Origin: Oenanthe sinensis
Lineage: Eukaryota > Streptophyta > Magnoliopsida > Apiales > Apiaceae
Assembly: GCA_028671895.1 (NCBI GenBank)
Contig: JAPMAC010000221.1
Span: 9,734,001 to 9,798,000, forward strand
Direction of reading: 5' to 3'
Length of the DNA: 64,000 nt
A program made the position numbers and the translations under genes. A model generated the notes under the pieces. That model was not told the origin of the DNA and ran no database searches. It saw only the letters and a list, made by a program, of their open reading frames with translations. Below, one piece after another: positions 1 to 11,562 of this stretch (within the stretch, counting starts at the first letter, position 1; the number at the start of each line of letters is the position of its first letter).

Positions 1-37
1 GGTGAATAATCTTGTTTTTTGGAGGTATTCTCTGCAG

Positions 38-535
38 GAAAGAGAACAAGCCTTGCGATCATTTAAAAGTGGCCATACTCCAATCTTGGTTGCTACAGAT
101 GTGGCAGCTCGGGGTCTTGATATTCCGCATGTTGCGCACGTGGTCAATTTTGATCTTCCAAATGATATTGATGATTATGTACACCGTATAGGACGAACTG
201 GACGAGCCGGCAAGTCTGGTCTTGCTACTGCATTCTTTAATGAGAATAATTCTAATATGGCCAGGTCTTTGTCCGAGTTAATGCAAGAAGCAAACCAAGA
301 AGTTCCTGCATGGCTTGCTCGCTTTGCAGCCCGAGCTGTATATAGCAGCGGAAAGAATCGTCGCGGCGGGGGAGGTCGTTTTGGTGGTCGTGATTTTCGT
401 AGGGACCCTGCTTATAACAGGGGTGGAGCAGACTATTATGGTGGTGGTGGTGGTAACATGAGCAGCGGATATGGGGCACCAAGTGGGGGGTATGGTGGAG
501 CATATGGGTCAGGGGTGACAAGTGCTTGGGATTGA
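38..535 (+). CDS. DEAD-box ATP-dependent RNA helicase, last exon (Ded1/DDX3 subfamily, RH37/RH11/RH52-like)
   Basis: This is the C-terminal 165 codons of a DEAD-box RNA helicase that unwinds RNA duplexes using ATP. The start of the gene lies left of the window. The open frame extends to base 2, but a splice acceptor (TCTGCAG) ends at 37 and the protein becomes helicase-like exactly at GAA 38, so I start the exon there. Visible in order are helicase motif V (ATDVAARGLDIP), motif VI (HRIGRTGRAGK, with its ATP-contacting arginines), the post-helicase segment SLSELMQEANQEVPAWL and a Gly/Arg/Tyr-rich tail (GGGGRFGGRDFRRDP and later GGYGG repeats) typical of plant Ded1/DDX3-like helicases. The TGA stop is at 533-535. 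Nothing looks broken. The exact paralogue cannot be decided from this exon alone. Confidence 0.93.
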   Translation, partial: EREQALRSFKSGHTPILVATDVAARGLDIPHVAHVVNFDLPNDIDDYVHRIGRTGRAGKSGLATAFFNENNSNMARSLSELMQEANQEVPAWLARFAARAVYSSGKNRRGGGGRFGGRDFRRDPAYNRGGADYYGGGGGNMSSGYGAPSGGYGGAYGSGVTSAWD

Positions 536-2655
536 CATCTGAAACCCAGTGAAGTTAACAGAGTACAACTTTGATAGCATAAACGTTTTGTCCATTGCAT
601 ATTTATCGTCACAACTGTTTAAAGGCCCTCCTGGTCTCACAAGCTCAGAAGTTTTTCGTCCACCATATTTACCTACAAGTTCAATGTCGGTAGGCTATGT
701 AACATACTACTGTCAGTAGGTTTTCATCACCCTGTAACCATGTTAGTCTTTTCCCACATTTGCATGTGGTTGGATGTGAAATATTGAGGGAAGATTAGGT
801 TATATTTGTTGGTAGCATTAGCTTGGCATTCCATAGTTTATCATTTCTAAAAATCTCTCCCTCATAATTGTTATAACTTATAAGCAAACAACAATTACTG
901 TAGCTTATTCGCTGCAGTTTCTGATTTACCTTGGTCTGGAGGCATTTTTCATTTCGGCTGTTGTGTTATGGCATTACAAAAAAAGTGTCGTGTGCATTGG
1001 CTTAAGTAGATGTTTTAGGGGTTGTCTTTAGTGTCTTTTTTTCTCGTTTTAGTTTTATCCATACATATGTACATGTTCAATGGGATGGATTGAGCAATAT
1101 TACTACTTGAGGTATTTATGATCCGTAAAATGGAGAAAAAACTAGTCACCCAGTTAGATACACGGAAAGTATCCAAGACATTGAGATGGACGTAATATTT
1201 AAGTCACAAACAAGTTGAAACTCCTAATAGTAAAGGAATTATGAATTCGAGAATTGGAACTTTATCATCAACAATACGAACTAAATATATGTGGTGTGAA
1301 TCCACATTACACTTCCAGACAATCCTTCAGACATGGACTTGTACTGAACTCAAAATATTCTTAAAGTTGTTATACATTACATGACAGAACTTTGACCACT
1401 ACAATATAAACTTTGAGAAAGACGTGCAAGTCACCAACTTTCACACAATCCTTATCCTACAAGCTGGCGGTGAACTTGTGATAAATATATGCAATCAAGG
1501 CAGCCTGCACCAGGTTCTGTTTAGACACTTTAAAATGCGGCTTAGACATGCAGGAGCTGAAGATAACTAGATATTACCTGGACCTGCCATAGAATCATAA
1601 CAATATTAGTTAGTAATGCATTGCTTTAAGTATTTATATAAACCTATGAAAGAACTTAATTATAAGCTTAGCAGTCTAGGCTCTTTTGTCTAAGCTACAG
1701 AGGAGAATACATTGTATAAAGGCGTCATGGAGACCTTCAGACTAAGTTCTAAACTCTCAACTTTCATCCTATGACTAACATATGCAACCAATTACAGGAT
1801 ATAGACAACATATATCCTGCTCTTCGAGTGGGCTAAATGAGTGTTTTACCTATAAAGTGCTTGTGTGGAAATAAAGGAAAAACAAGAGTGGTGAATGGCG
1901 ATGCAGGGTATCAATCCCCGTACCCGGACAGTAAATTAACAAAGCGAACATTAGGGATTCTTAACATCAAAATTGAATATGAATGATGACAGAAACACTG
2001 GAACTACTCCATCATCAGTAGTCTGAAACAAGAACATTGTCAATTAAACCTCAAACTGGACTTGCTAAAAAGGAACCCGTGGGATGCAGCAGTTCTCAAG
2101 TGAATCCATTATTTAGTATGTGGATCTCTAATCAACTATATATTTAACTACCAAGTAGCCCCTACTATAACACACTCAACAACATTACACGACATATACA
2201 GATCCAATAGTCCTCAACACGTTAGTATGAACCTTGCAGTGTGGAATGACCAAAGACTTATACCATGAACTTTCACATGCCAATGGATAATGTTCAAGTA
2301 GCAGATACTGTTCATAATACCAATTCTACTCTTACAATTCCAACCTATGTATGTGGTCTCTAAAAGAAATGGATTTCCTATTCGAAAGGCTAGCAGCACA
2401 ACTTGTGGCTTTTACTTCCTTCTCGGTGGTAAACATTCAACATATTAAAACTAAATCAGCTGCAGAAAAAAGGGACTTTGAAGCCATCCTAAGCAATTAA
2501 AAACCTAAAATACAATTTTTTCGAATGGAGCACGATAGAAATTGATAGGAGCAAGATAGAACTATGTGACAACATCTACAGTTTAATCGAATCTGTGCAA
2601 TTCTTAAATGTGTAGCAAAATTTATTCAATATAGACACTTTTCCATAGAAAAAAA
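536..2655. other. 3' UTR of the helicase gene and intergenic DNA
   Basis: The first few hundred bases after the helicase stop should be its 3' untranslated region. A T-rich stretch around 1015-1060 could be near the transcript end, but I cannot place a poly(A) site. The rest has no convincing reading frame, LTR or inverted repeat. The only recognisable item is a short tRNA-like scrap at about 1.9 kb, listed separately. Confidence 0.5.
1893..1926 (-). pseudogene. tRNA 3'-half-like remnant
   Basis: Read on the minus strand, this stretch resembles the T-arm and acceptor end of the tRNA-Ala gene located 0.75 kb to the right: GTACGGGGATTGATACCC here against GTACGGGGATCGATACCC there. The following bases do not form a recognisable anticodon or D arm, so it is not a working tRNA. 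It may be a decayed tandem copy of the neighbouring tRNA gene or part of a tRNA-derived SINE. Confidence 0.35.
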
Positions 2656-2728
2656 TGGAGATGCGGGGTATCGATCCCCGTACCTCTCGCATGCTAAGCG
2701 AGCGCTCTACCATCTGAGCTACATCCCC
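2656..2728 (-). tRNA. tRNA-Ala (anticodon AGC)
   Basis: The minus strand gives a 73-base cloverleaf. The acceptor stem GGGGATG pairs with CATCTCC (one G-U pair), followed by discriminator A. The D arm is GCTC...GAGC, the anticodon stem CTCGC/GCGAG encloses loop TTAGCAT with anticodon AGC, and the T arm CGGGG/CCCCG encloses a seven-base loop starting ATCGA. There is no intron and no encoded CCA, as expected for a nuclear tRNA. Box A (TAGCTCAGATGG) and box B (GGGATCGATACCC) promoter elements are both intact. The anticodon lies at 2693-2695 on the plus strand. Confidence 0.96.
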
Positions 2729-2905
2729 TTGTGGTGTACAAACTCAGATTAGGCAACATAATCACCAAGTTCTTGGTGCAATTTCTTTACATCAACAAAC
2801 AATCAAAATATCATAAATTATACCCATCGTGTTCTTACAAACCCTACAGACCTTGGAACATAATTACATATATAACATTCATAAAGAGTATAATATATTA
2901 CCTGG

Positions 2906-3358
2906 TCAAATTGATTGAATGAGACTAGTATTATTATGTTGACAAGCCTTGTTCTTACAATCAGGAATAATAAGAAACTGATCAGCTGGCAACTTTTGAG
3001 ACAACCCCCCCACATGAAACTCAATCATATTAGAACTAGAATCAAGAGTCATCCCATTAACATTAACCCATATGAAAAACTTCTTGGCTTGAATGCCCGA
3101 CACATCAGTTACAGATCCATAACTCAACTTCCCTTTAACTAACTTGTCATAATAAACAAGCTGATCAAACTCAACATAACATGGGTGAGTTAGAATGACA
3201 GAGAAGTCACCGGTAGGTGATATAGTGTAGGAAGAAACAGCGTTTGGGATCAGCCCTTTTGGGAAACCATAGTCTGGGAGAAGATCATGGATGTCTTTTG
3301 TAGCATGAGTTAGGGAGATGATGATCAACAAACAGAGGAGTTTTAGAGACAGAGCCAT
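2906..3358 (-). CDS. DUF538 family protein, secreted-type, single exon
   Basis: This predicts a 150-residue protein of the plant-specific DUF538 family. The open frame extends upstream to 3469, but I chose the ATG at 3356-3358 because a classical signal peptide starts there (MALSLKLLCLLIIISLTHA), followed by the mature chain. Typical DUF538 features are the DLLPDYGFPKGLIPNAV segment, the cysteine in HPCYVEFDQLVYYD, the KGKLSYGSVTDVSGIQAKKFFIWV core and a C-terminal CKNKAC. Biochemical function is not settled. The Arabidopsis member SVB affects trichome branching, and lipid-binding or chlorophyll-related roles have been proposed. It is a diverged paralogue of the two DUF538 genes near 34.5 and 62.1 kb, on the same strand but without their intron. 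The frame is intact. Confidence 0.88.
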   Translation of the reverse strand: MALSLKLLCLLIIISLTHATKDIHDLLPDYGFPKGLIPNAVSSYTISPTGDFSVILTHPCYVEFDQLVYYDKLVKGKLSYGSVTDVSGIQAKKFFIWVNVNGMTLDSSSNMIEFHVGGLSQKLPADQFLIIPDCKNKACQHNNTSLIQSI

Positions 3359-3516
3359 TGCTTTGTGTTTGGTTTGTAGCAAGTCAAAGACTTGTTTATT
3401 TTTATTTGTTGAGAATTCTGACGAGTTGTGTGAATTGTGATCAAAGTTGAGTAAAAAACAGAAGAGCAATCGTTAGAATTCTTTTTATTTATTTTATTCT
3501 ATAATTTTATGAAAAA

Positions 3517-3527
3517 AATATATAGGA
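3517..3527 (-). promoter_or_regulatory. candidate TATA box of the DUF538 gene
   Basis: On the minus strand the sequence CCTATATATTT lies about 160 bases upstream of the chosen ATG. This spacing suits a core promoter with a 5' UTR of roughly 130 bases. The surrounding DNA is AT-rich, so the match is only suggestive. Confidence 0.35.
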
Positions 3528-3689
3528 AAGGGTGTATTGCTTAATCATGCAAGGAAAGTCTAAAATATCACAATTTAGACACACATGATCCAAATAATTA
3601 CAATCTAAAATATTGAAAGTCACGTATAAATGATTAATTAATTTGCGTTTTTTTTAAAAAATAACTGTTACTTCAGTGTAGCTTGTGGT

Positions 3690-4267
3690 TAGGGGTGAAA
3701 TCGAGTCGAATAAGTGCGAATAACAGTATGATTAGATTCGGCTCGAATTTATAATTACTCGTTCAGATTCGGTCCGAATTTGAATTAAAATTATAATATT
3801 TTGCTCAGATTCGACTCGAGTTCGAATATCAAAATTCGTATTTGATTCGACTCGACTCGAATGGATACCAAACTACTCGTTTTAGCATATTCGAATTCGA
3901 ATTCGTATGTAATAATTTTATAAAATTAAGAATACTGGAATAATTGTTCACTAAAACCTAAAATGTGATCATTTGTAGAATATTATTTTAATATAAATAT
4001 TATATATTGCATATAATAATATATATAACTTATGAATTCGAGTCGAGTACGCATAATAAATATGTATTCGAGTACTCTAAAATTATTCGAACTGTTCAAA
4101 ATAAATATGATTGAATATCATAGTGGTAAGATTCGACTCGGTATTCATTCGAATTATAAAATAAGATTTGAATTCACTCATTTTTTATACGAATACGAAT
4201 TATATTCGTTTTTAACGAGTCGAATCCGAGTTCGAACCCGGATTACTCAGATTCGTTTTCAGCCCTA
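3690..4267. mobile_element. non-autonomous hAT MITE with 8-bp target-site duplication
   Basis: The ends form short inverted repeats: TAGGGGTGAAA on the left, and TTTTCAGCCCTA on the right, which reads TAGGGCTGAAAA in reverse. This is the usual terminal type of plant hAT elements. It is flanked by a perfect 8-bp direct repeat CTTGTGGT at 3682-3689 and 4268-4275, the target-site length expected of hAT. The 578-bp interior is made of degenerate TTCGA-rich motifs (GATTCGACTCGA and similar) and has no transposase frame. Confidence 0.85.
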
Positions 4268-4478
4268 CTTGTGGTTGACACACAAATCATAAAAAGAGGA
4301 TGGGACTCATGTTAAGTCCATACAATTTGTCAATAGTGTTTTCCAAAGTCTGTTTAAAAAAGTTAACGTAAATTAAATATGCATTATTTTAATAAACGCA
4401 TGTTCATGATGTGTTTTCATAATTTTTTTTAGTTTTTTCTTTATTTTCTTTATATTATTATTAAACAACGTAATTTTA

Positions 4479-5701
4479 TGTTAGTGATTGTGGTAATATC
4501 AATGTAATCAACTAATATTTATTTAGATTAATTAATTATTAACTAAGTAAAACATACTGTCATATATAGTTTGACATTATGTTTACAATGTCACTTGTAA
4601 TAAGATGCACAAATAGTCAAGTAGGTGACAGTAAGTATCAATAGTTATTGTTTTGTATAAATGTAATAAATGATCCGTGAAGTAGAAGTTCACAAAGTGT
4701 TCATGCACAACATAGATCAATTCTTTGATAGTAACATTCCACAAACTGGAGTCTACGACAGCACATTCAAGTGATAACAACTTTTGGCACAGACAACAAC
4801 AACTATTCCTTGACAGTAAACTTAGCGGAGAATGAAGACTCTATGACAGCAAGTTTTACTGACAACAACTATCCCTTGAGAGTAAACTTGACGGAGATTG
4901 AAGAATCAAAGACACCAAGTTTTCTGACAGTAGCTTTGGCGGGGAGAATTAACAACATGTTTAGCGGGATGGTCGACAACATATTTGGCGGAATAGTTGA
5001 CAGTACCTTTGGACGATAGAATGTTTTAGAAGACTGGTGAGCCTGACAGTAAAGTATGCGGTATCAAATATGCTGTCACCAAAGAGAAACTAAAGGTTGA
5101 CAATAACTTTTAGTGAAGCTGACAGTCTGTTTCAAGTAGCAAACTAGGTAAAGTTCATTCACAGATTGATCTTGACAACTCTACCCAATCTGTCAAGTCT
5201 ATTACTGCAACTTGAGAAAAAGTAAGCATAAAGATGAAGCGTGCTCATGGAGTCAAGAATGTCAAATCCTCTCAAAGTACCTTTATCTACAAATGGAATG
5301 AAGACAAGACTTGAGAAGAAAAAATGAGGTTTCTATTTCGAATATTGTCCAGTAAACAAGGAAAAGTACACTTGTAAGTGAGATGTGTGTTTTAGTTTAA
5401 ATACACACATCTCACAAACACTTTCTCTTATGCAACTGAGCTTAACTTTTCTCAAGCATAGAAATATTAGCAGTCTCTTGTTATTGTGTCTATTGAAACT
5501 GGAAATATCTTCCAGTCAGTTGTAGCAACAAAAATTAATAAAATTAATTTTTGAAGTAAAACACCTTGTGTCTTCAATTTGCTTATTATTGTTTGCATTG
5601 TAACTTGATATTATTGCTTTTTTTTTTTGTTGTTAGCAAAAAGTGATAAATTATTAAGTTGCATTCAACCCCCCCTTCTGCAACACTCATTCTGTTTAAC
5701 A
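4479..5701 (+). repeat. 5' LTR
   Basis: It begins TGTTAGTGATTG and ends CTGTTTAACA, with TG...CA termini. The preceding five bases TTTTA match those after the 3' LTR. A TATA-like AGTTTAAATACACAC near 5395 is the likely core promoter. The segment GCATTCAACCCCCCCTTCTG just before the 3' end recurs in several other LTRs of the window. Many copies of TGACAGTAA are present (for example near 4627, 4811, 4923 and 5043). Confidence 0.92.
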
Positions 5702-5702
5702 A

Positions 5703-5717
5703 CTGGTATCAGAGCCG
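5703..5717 (+). other. primer binding site for initiator Met-tRNA
   Basis: The sequence CTGGTATCAGAGCCG starts one base after the 5' LTR. TGGTATCAGAGC is the complement of the 3' end of plant initiator tRNA-Met and is the standard primer site of copia elements. It fixes the LTR boundary and the element's direction. Confidence 0.93.
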
Positions 5718-5753
5718 TAGGTTAGACATACATAACCTGAAAAGATCCAAAAA

Positions 5754-8122
5754 ATGAGTGCACAGAAAATAAGTAACATAAAAATACCCACCTTTGACAA
5801 AGAACATTACAACCTTTGGAAAAGAAAGATAATGTTGTTCATAAAAACAGCCAACCCCCCACTCTACCCTGAAATCCTGGAAAATGGTCCTTTCATTCCC
5901 CAGACATATGTACCTGAAACTACAGTAGATGATGAAACAATACCAGCCTACTGGGTTCCTAAAAAAGTTTCAGAGTACAATGACACTGAAAAAGAAAAAG
6001 TATCTCTGGATGATTGCTTATAATTTATCATCATTGAGGCACTTAACAATGTCATGTACAACAACATTGTCAACTGCACCAGTGTAAAGCAAATTTGAGA
6101 AACCATTGAGATACTCTGTGAAGGGACAGAGGAAGTAAAAGAAAATCAAAGACATATTCTGGTATCTCAGTATGAAGCCTTCATGACTAAACCAAGTGAA
6201 GGGTTGACTGATATGTTTGAGAGGTTTAATAGGCTGATAAATGATTTGCAGCTGCATGGAAAGTTTTATGACAAAAAGGAGGTAAACATGAAATTCATGT
6301 TGACACTTCCTGACCACTTGGAGCACAAGGTTTCTGCCATAAGAGAAGGAAGTGATTTATCAAAAGTTTCTCTTGAAACTTTATATGGCACACTTAAAAC
6401 CTATGAGCTAGAGCTTCTACAGAAGAGAGCCATTCAAGCTGGTCAAAGAGGAAAAATGGCCAACACATCAAATGCTCTAGTAGCTCAGGATCCACAGGTG
6501 ATGCAACTCAAGGAATCTCAGCATCAACAAAAAATCAAGATTGAATAAATTATAGATGAAGATGAAAGTGTGACTCTGGAACTCAAGGATGGTGAAGAAG
6601 ATGAGTTCTACACTTTGGAGGAACCGGACAACATGGAAAACAAAACAATGACCTACGTGACAAGAAAGTTCTCCAACTTGAGATTCAAGAAGAACAAAGC
6701 TTTCAAGCCAAGAGGACAAAGCTCCAGGTTCAACAAGATAAAATTTTTAAAACCTGGAGGAAGTGGCAAAAGTGGATACAAAACAGGTATGGTGAACAGA
6801 TAAAAAATAAGGTGTTACAACTGCAGTGAAATGTGGCATTTTGCAACTGAATGCAAGAAGCCAAAACAAGTGAGAAGAAATGACAATGATTATGAGGAAC
6901 TCAAAGCAAAGTATGAAGCCCTGTTGAAAAAGCAACAAGGAAGAGCCTTTGTGGCTGAAGGAAAGTGTTGGGAAGACTCAGATGAAGAAGAAGAAGAAGA
7001 AGAATATGGAAATCTTGATCTCATGGAAAACTCAGGAGAAGGTCCATCCTCTTCATCAAGTCAGGTACCCTTTCTTACTACTGTTGATATGAATATATCT
7101 CAGTATAAGAAAACTGTTGAAAGTTTAAGTTCTGAAATTTTTAATATTCATACAAGCATGTTAGCTGCAAACGAGGAGATAGTTAAATTGTCTAGTGCTA
7201 ATGATTTATTAAAAATTAAGAATCATGAACTTGAAATAAAATAGAATGCTTTTGAGTCCCTACAACAAGAGAATGAGATTCTTAAAAACAAGGTTGTTTG
7301 TGCTTCTCAGATTGAGAAATTTCTTAGAAAACAGATTTCTGAGAATGAACTAAAAATCAAGGCCTACAAGAATTCTTCTTCCCTGTTAAAATCTTACCAT
7401 AATGATAACACTGAAAATTAAAAGATAGGTATAGGTTTTAACTATGAGAAGAAAAGTGAAAAGAAACAGGTTGTAGAAGAAGAAGTCAAACATACTGTCA
7501 AGCCATCCATTCTAAGGAAAGTTAAGAATGCATTGTTCAAAAAGACTGAATTTGAATTTGATGAAGAAGGATTAATGATCAAACAAGAGATAGATGATGA
7601 GGACAATGTTGCTGTCAGTAAATCCCTTAAGGCAAAAGAAACTGTTAAAACCCCCAAGACAGTTAGTTTTGACTCTGACAGTAACTTAGGTTTAAAAGAT
7701 GCTGTCAACAATGGCAAGACAATGAGTTCAGAAGCTGCTGTTAAGACTGTAAGATCCAAACATACTGTCAAAACAACTCCATCTAGACCTACCATCAACC
7801 CCAGCATGACAGTAACTTCTAAACATACTGTCATGAAGACCAAGAAAAACAGAAATGGAAAATTAGAAGTTAACAAGAAGAACAATTATGATTATATTCC
7901 TATAGAAAGTTGTGCAATAATTGTGGGTCTTCTAGTCATCTAACTCATATTTGTAATAAGGTCAAATCAAATGTTAAGAATGCTACTTCTAGTAATGGAA
8001 ACTTACACAACATGCCTTTAAAGAACAGACAAGTAACTCACTGTGGTGACTTTGATTGTATTTCTTGCAAAATGAACTTGATGAGTATCTGCTTTAACAT
8101 GCCTTTTGCTAAAAATCAATAA
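5754..8122 (+). pseudogene. gag of the SIRE-like element, disrupted
   Basis: Gag forms the retrotransposon particle and binds the RNA. The frame opens with MSAQKISNIKIPTFDKEHYN and keeps one phase to about 7,900, interrupted by in-frame stops (near 6021, 6546, 6801, 7242 and 7419), and then shifts. Landmarks include the capsid region (LPDHLEHKVSAIREGSDLSK), a zinc knuckle near 6817 (CYNCSEMWHFATEC, where the usual Gly before His has become Trp) and an acidic run DSDEEEEEEEYGNLDLM. After this comes a long charged tail with repeated KHTV peptides (near 7490, 7760 and 7825) that are the translation of the element's ACTGTC motif. It is closely related to the gag of the nested element at 25.3-26.5 kb. 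It is non-functional here. Confidence 0.88.
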
Positions 8123-8331
8123 TGTCTGCATAAGAATGCTAAAACTGAAAAGGCAAAGACTCCAAGTTCACCTAAAGTTAGGATGGACAAGCAATCCAAG
8201 AGAAAAGCTACCAAACCAGTAATCAAATCAGAATGGGTAGCTACATGAATCTTGTTAAAAGAAAGAGAAGAAAATTCAAATAATCCAACTTCAAACTGTG
8301 ATCAAGCTAAACCAGATGGACCCAATGTGAA

Positions 8332-11300
8332 TTGTATACCAAAAGTAACTTGAAATATTTTGATTTGCATGTCAACAGGAAAAATAAAAGAATCATGTGG
8401 ATCATTGACAATGGATGCTCAATACACATGACATGTGATAAAGCCCTGCTATCACAGTTCAAAGAAATGGTTGGCCCTTATGTAACCTTTGGTGACAACA
8501 TCATTGGTTTCATAATGGGATATGGCATACTGGAGGTTGGAAATATGAAGATTGAGAAAATTGCTCTAGTGAATGGATTGAAGCACAATTTATTGAGTGT
8601 CACTCAATTTTGTGAAAGAGGCTTCAAGGTTGGTTTTGATCAAGACAGATGCCCCATTGTCAACAAGAAGACATGAGAAGAAGCTCTTCAGGGAGTAAGG
8701 AAATGAAGCCTCTACATAGCTGACTTGGATTCTATAAGGAAAGATAAAGTTTACTATTTTTACAGTAAGGCTTCTCCATCTGAAAGTTGGATGTGGCATA
8801 AGAAGCTCTTTCATTTGAATTTCAAAGCAATGAATCATCTAATGAAGAGAGAGTTGGTAAAAGGGCTGCCTCAACTTGAATTCTGTCAAGAAGGATTGTG
8901 TGAGGATTGTCAGAAATGGAAGCTAAGGAGAGCTGCTCACAAAAGCACTCCTAATGTTTCAATCAATGAGGCATTTCAACTAATTCACATAGACTTATTT
9001 GGTCATATGAATGTGCAATCACTGGCTAGAAAAAGATATGCCTTAGTAATGGTTGATTTCTCAAGATATACTTGGGTAAGATTTCTAGTATCAAAGGATG
9101 AAGCTGCACAAGAAATTATTGATTTAGTCAGGGTTCTTGACAAGAATCCCAAGTACAAAGTGCATATTTTAAGAAGTGATAATGATACTGAGTTCAAAAA
9201 CAGTCATGAATGATTTTTGCAAAGACAATGGAATCACTCAACAATCTCTGCACCAAGGACATCTCAACAAAATGGTGTTGTTGAAAGGAAAAACAAAACT
9301 CTTATTGAGGCTGCAAGAACAATGTTGGGTGAAGCAAAACTTCCTACCTATTTCTGGGGTGAAGCAATCAATACAACCTGTTACACTCAAAATAGGACTA
9401 TAGTCAACAAGGCCTATGGAAAGACACCTTATGAATTGCTCGCAAGAAGGAAACCAACTGTCAATTATTTCCATGTCTTTGGAAGCAAGTGTTACTTCAT
9501 GAAAGATTCAACTGAGATCAAAGGAAAGTTTGATACTAAAGCACTTGAAGGAATTTTCATTGGATATGGAATTGACAGGACTGCATACAGAGTCTACATC
9601 ATGGATCACAAGACTGTGGAAGAGAGTGTAAATGTCACCTTTGATGAAACTAAATTTCCTGGAATTGAAGAAAGTCAAAAAACATAATATTTAGCCTTTG
9701 AAAAAAGAGGATTCATCAAGTATTGATCACCCAATTTCTGGTCCAATAATGGTTCCTAACTAATTTGGAGAAAATGAAGGAACTCCCAAACAACTGATTT
9801 TTCTGGGAATGTTTCAATGAATAGTGGACTTGAAGAAATTGATGTTGTCAACAGTGCAAGAACAAAAGATGCTGTCAATCAACAAAATATTGAAGACTCT
9901 AGTGATTCTCTAAGAGGAACAAAATGGAACAGAGATCACACTAATGATTTAATCATTGGTGATACAGGAACTGGAGTCAAAACAAGAATAAATGTTGCCA
10001 ATGAATGCATGTACTCTTGTTTCCTCTCTCAAACAAAACCTAGAACTTTAGAAGAAGGTTTGACTGATCCAGATTGGATTAATGCCATGCAAGAAGAGCT
10101 GAATCAATTTGAAAGAAGCTGTGTTTGGGAGTTGGTGCATAGACCAAAGAATAAATCCATAATAGGCACTAAATGGGTTTATAGAAACAAGATGGATGAT
10201 TGTGGTACTGTTACAAGAAACAAACAAAACTGGTGGCAAAAGGTTACTGTCAATAGAAAGGGATTGATTATGAAGAAACATTTGCTCCTGTTGCCAGACT
10301 AGAGGCAATAAGAATCTTTTTGACTTTTGTTGCATTCAACAACTTCAAGGTTTTTCAAATGGATGTTAAGAGTGCTTTCCTTAATAAAAGTTAGAAGAAG
10401 AAGTGTATGTCGAACAGCCCCCAGGCTTTAAAGATCCAAAGATGAAGAACTTTGTGTACAGACTACTCAAGGCATTGTATGGTCTAAAGCAAGCACCAAA
10501 AGCTTGGTATGATACTCTTTCCAAGTTTCTTATTGATAATAACTTTACAAGAGGGATTGTGGATAAAACTCTTTTCTACAAATAACATGGAAATGATATC
10601 ATTATAGTTCAAGTATATGTTGATGACATTATCTTTGGTTCAACAAATGAAGATCTATGCAAGAAATTCTCTGAGTTGATGCAGAACAAATATGAGATGA
10701 GTATGATGGGTGAATTAGTATTCTTTCTTGGACTTCAAGTCTATCAAAAAGAAGATGAAATATTTATTTGCCAAACTAAATATGTTAAAGATCTCCTGAA
10801 AAGATTTGATATGAAAGACTCATCTCCTGCAAAAACTCCAATCTCAACAGCAACTCAACTTGACAGGGATCCAAAAGGAAAGAAGGTGGACAACAAGATG
10901 TATAGAGGGATGATTAGCTCCCTCCTCTACCTAACAGCTAGCAGGCCTGACATAATGTTTGCTACAGGTTTGTGTGTAAGTTTCAGTCTGATCCCAAGGA
11001 GTCACATTTAATGTCATTGAAAAGAATTCTTAGATATGTGAAAGGCACTCAAAATCTCGGCCTTTGGTATCCTAAAGAATCTGGTTTTGACTTGGTTGGA
11101 TACTCAGACTCGGACTATGCAGGATGCAGAATAAACATAAAAAGTACAACAGGAAGCTGTCAGTTTTTGGGAGAAAGATTGGTATCATGGTTTAGTAAGA
11201 AGCAGCATTCAGTGTCAAATTCAACTGCAGAGGCTGAATACATTGCAGCTGGTAGTTGTTGTGCTCAGTTACTTTGGATGAGAAACCAACTATTGGACTA

Positions 11301-11562
11301 TGGGTTGACTCTGCAAGGAATTCCTATCTTCTGTGACAACACTAGTGCCATAGCAATTTATGAGAATCCTGTTCAACATCCCAAAACTAAGCACATTGAC
11401 ATCAAACATCATTTAATTAGAGAGCATGCGGAGGAAGGCACAATCAAGCTAATCTATGTGCCCACAGAGAAGTAACTTACAGATATTTTCACCAAACCAT
11501 TGGATGAAAAGACTTTCAACAGGCTAGTGAGAGAATTAGGTATGTTAAATTTAACCTATTAA
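8332..11562 (+). pseudogene. pol polyprotein (protease, integrase, reverse transcriptase, RNase H), disrupted
   Basis: Domains appear in copia order. The protease is near 8395 (WIIDNGCSIHMT, with Asn replacing Ser in the usual D-S-G). The pre-integrase zinc region is near 8785 (WMWHKKLFHLNF...CEDCQKWK). The integrase core runs from about 8975 (LIHIDLFGHMN, then SDNDTEFK). Reverse transcriptase runs from about 10,060, with VEQPPGFKDP, KALYGLKQAPKAWYD and an intact catalytic YVDD at 10,616-10,627. RNase H starts near 11,095 (YSDSDYAGC, then STAEAEY). The end is LTDIFTKPLDEKTFNRLV. Stops (for example 8674, 9211, 9685, 10583, 11473) and phase changes near 9.2, 10.3 and 10.98 kb break it. Enzymes from a related element would be needed for movement. 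Confidence 0.9.

Noticed and set aside
2..37. GTG start and twelve codons upstream of the helicase exon
   Set aside because: The residues do not resemble the helicase, and an intron acceptor (TCTGCAG) ends at 37, where the family-like sequence begins.
252..521. 89-codon minus-strand frame opposite the helicase
   Set aside because: It is a shadow of the Gly-rich tail read backwards, with His-rich low-complexity sequence.
7442..7885. 147-codon minus-strand frame opposite gag
   Set aside because: It is hydrophobic low-complexity sequence produced by reading the Lys/Thr/Val-rich gag tail on the other strand.
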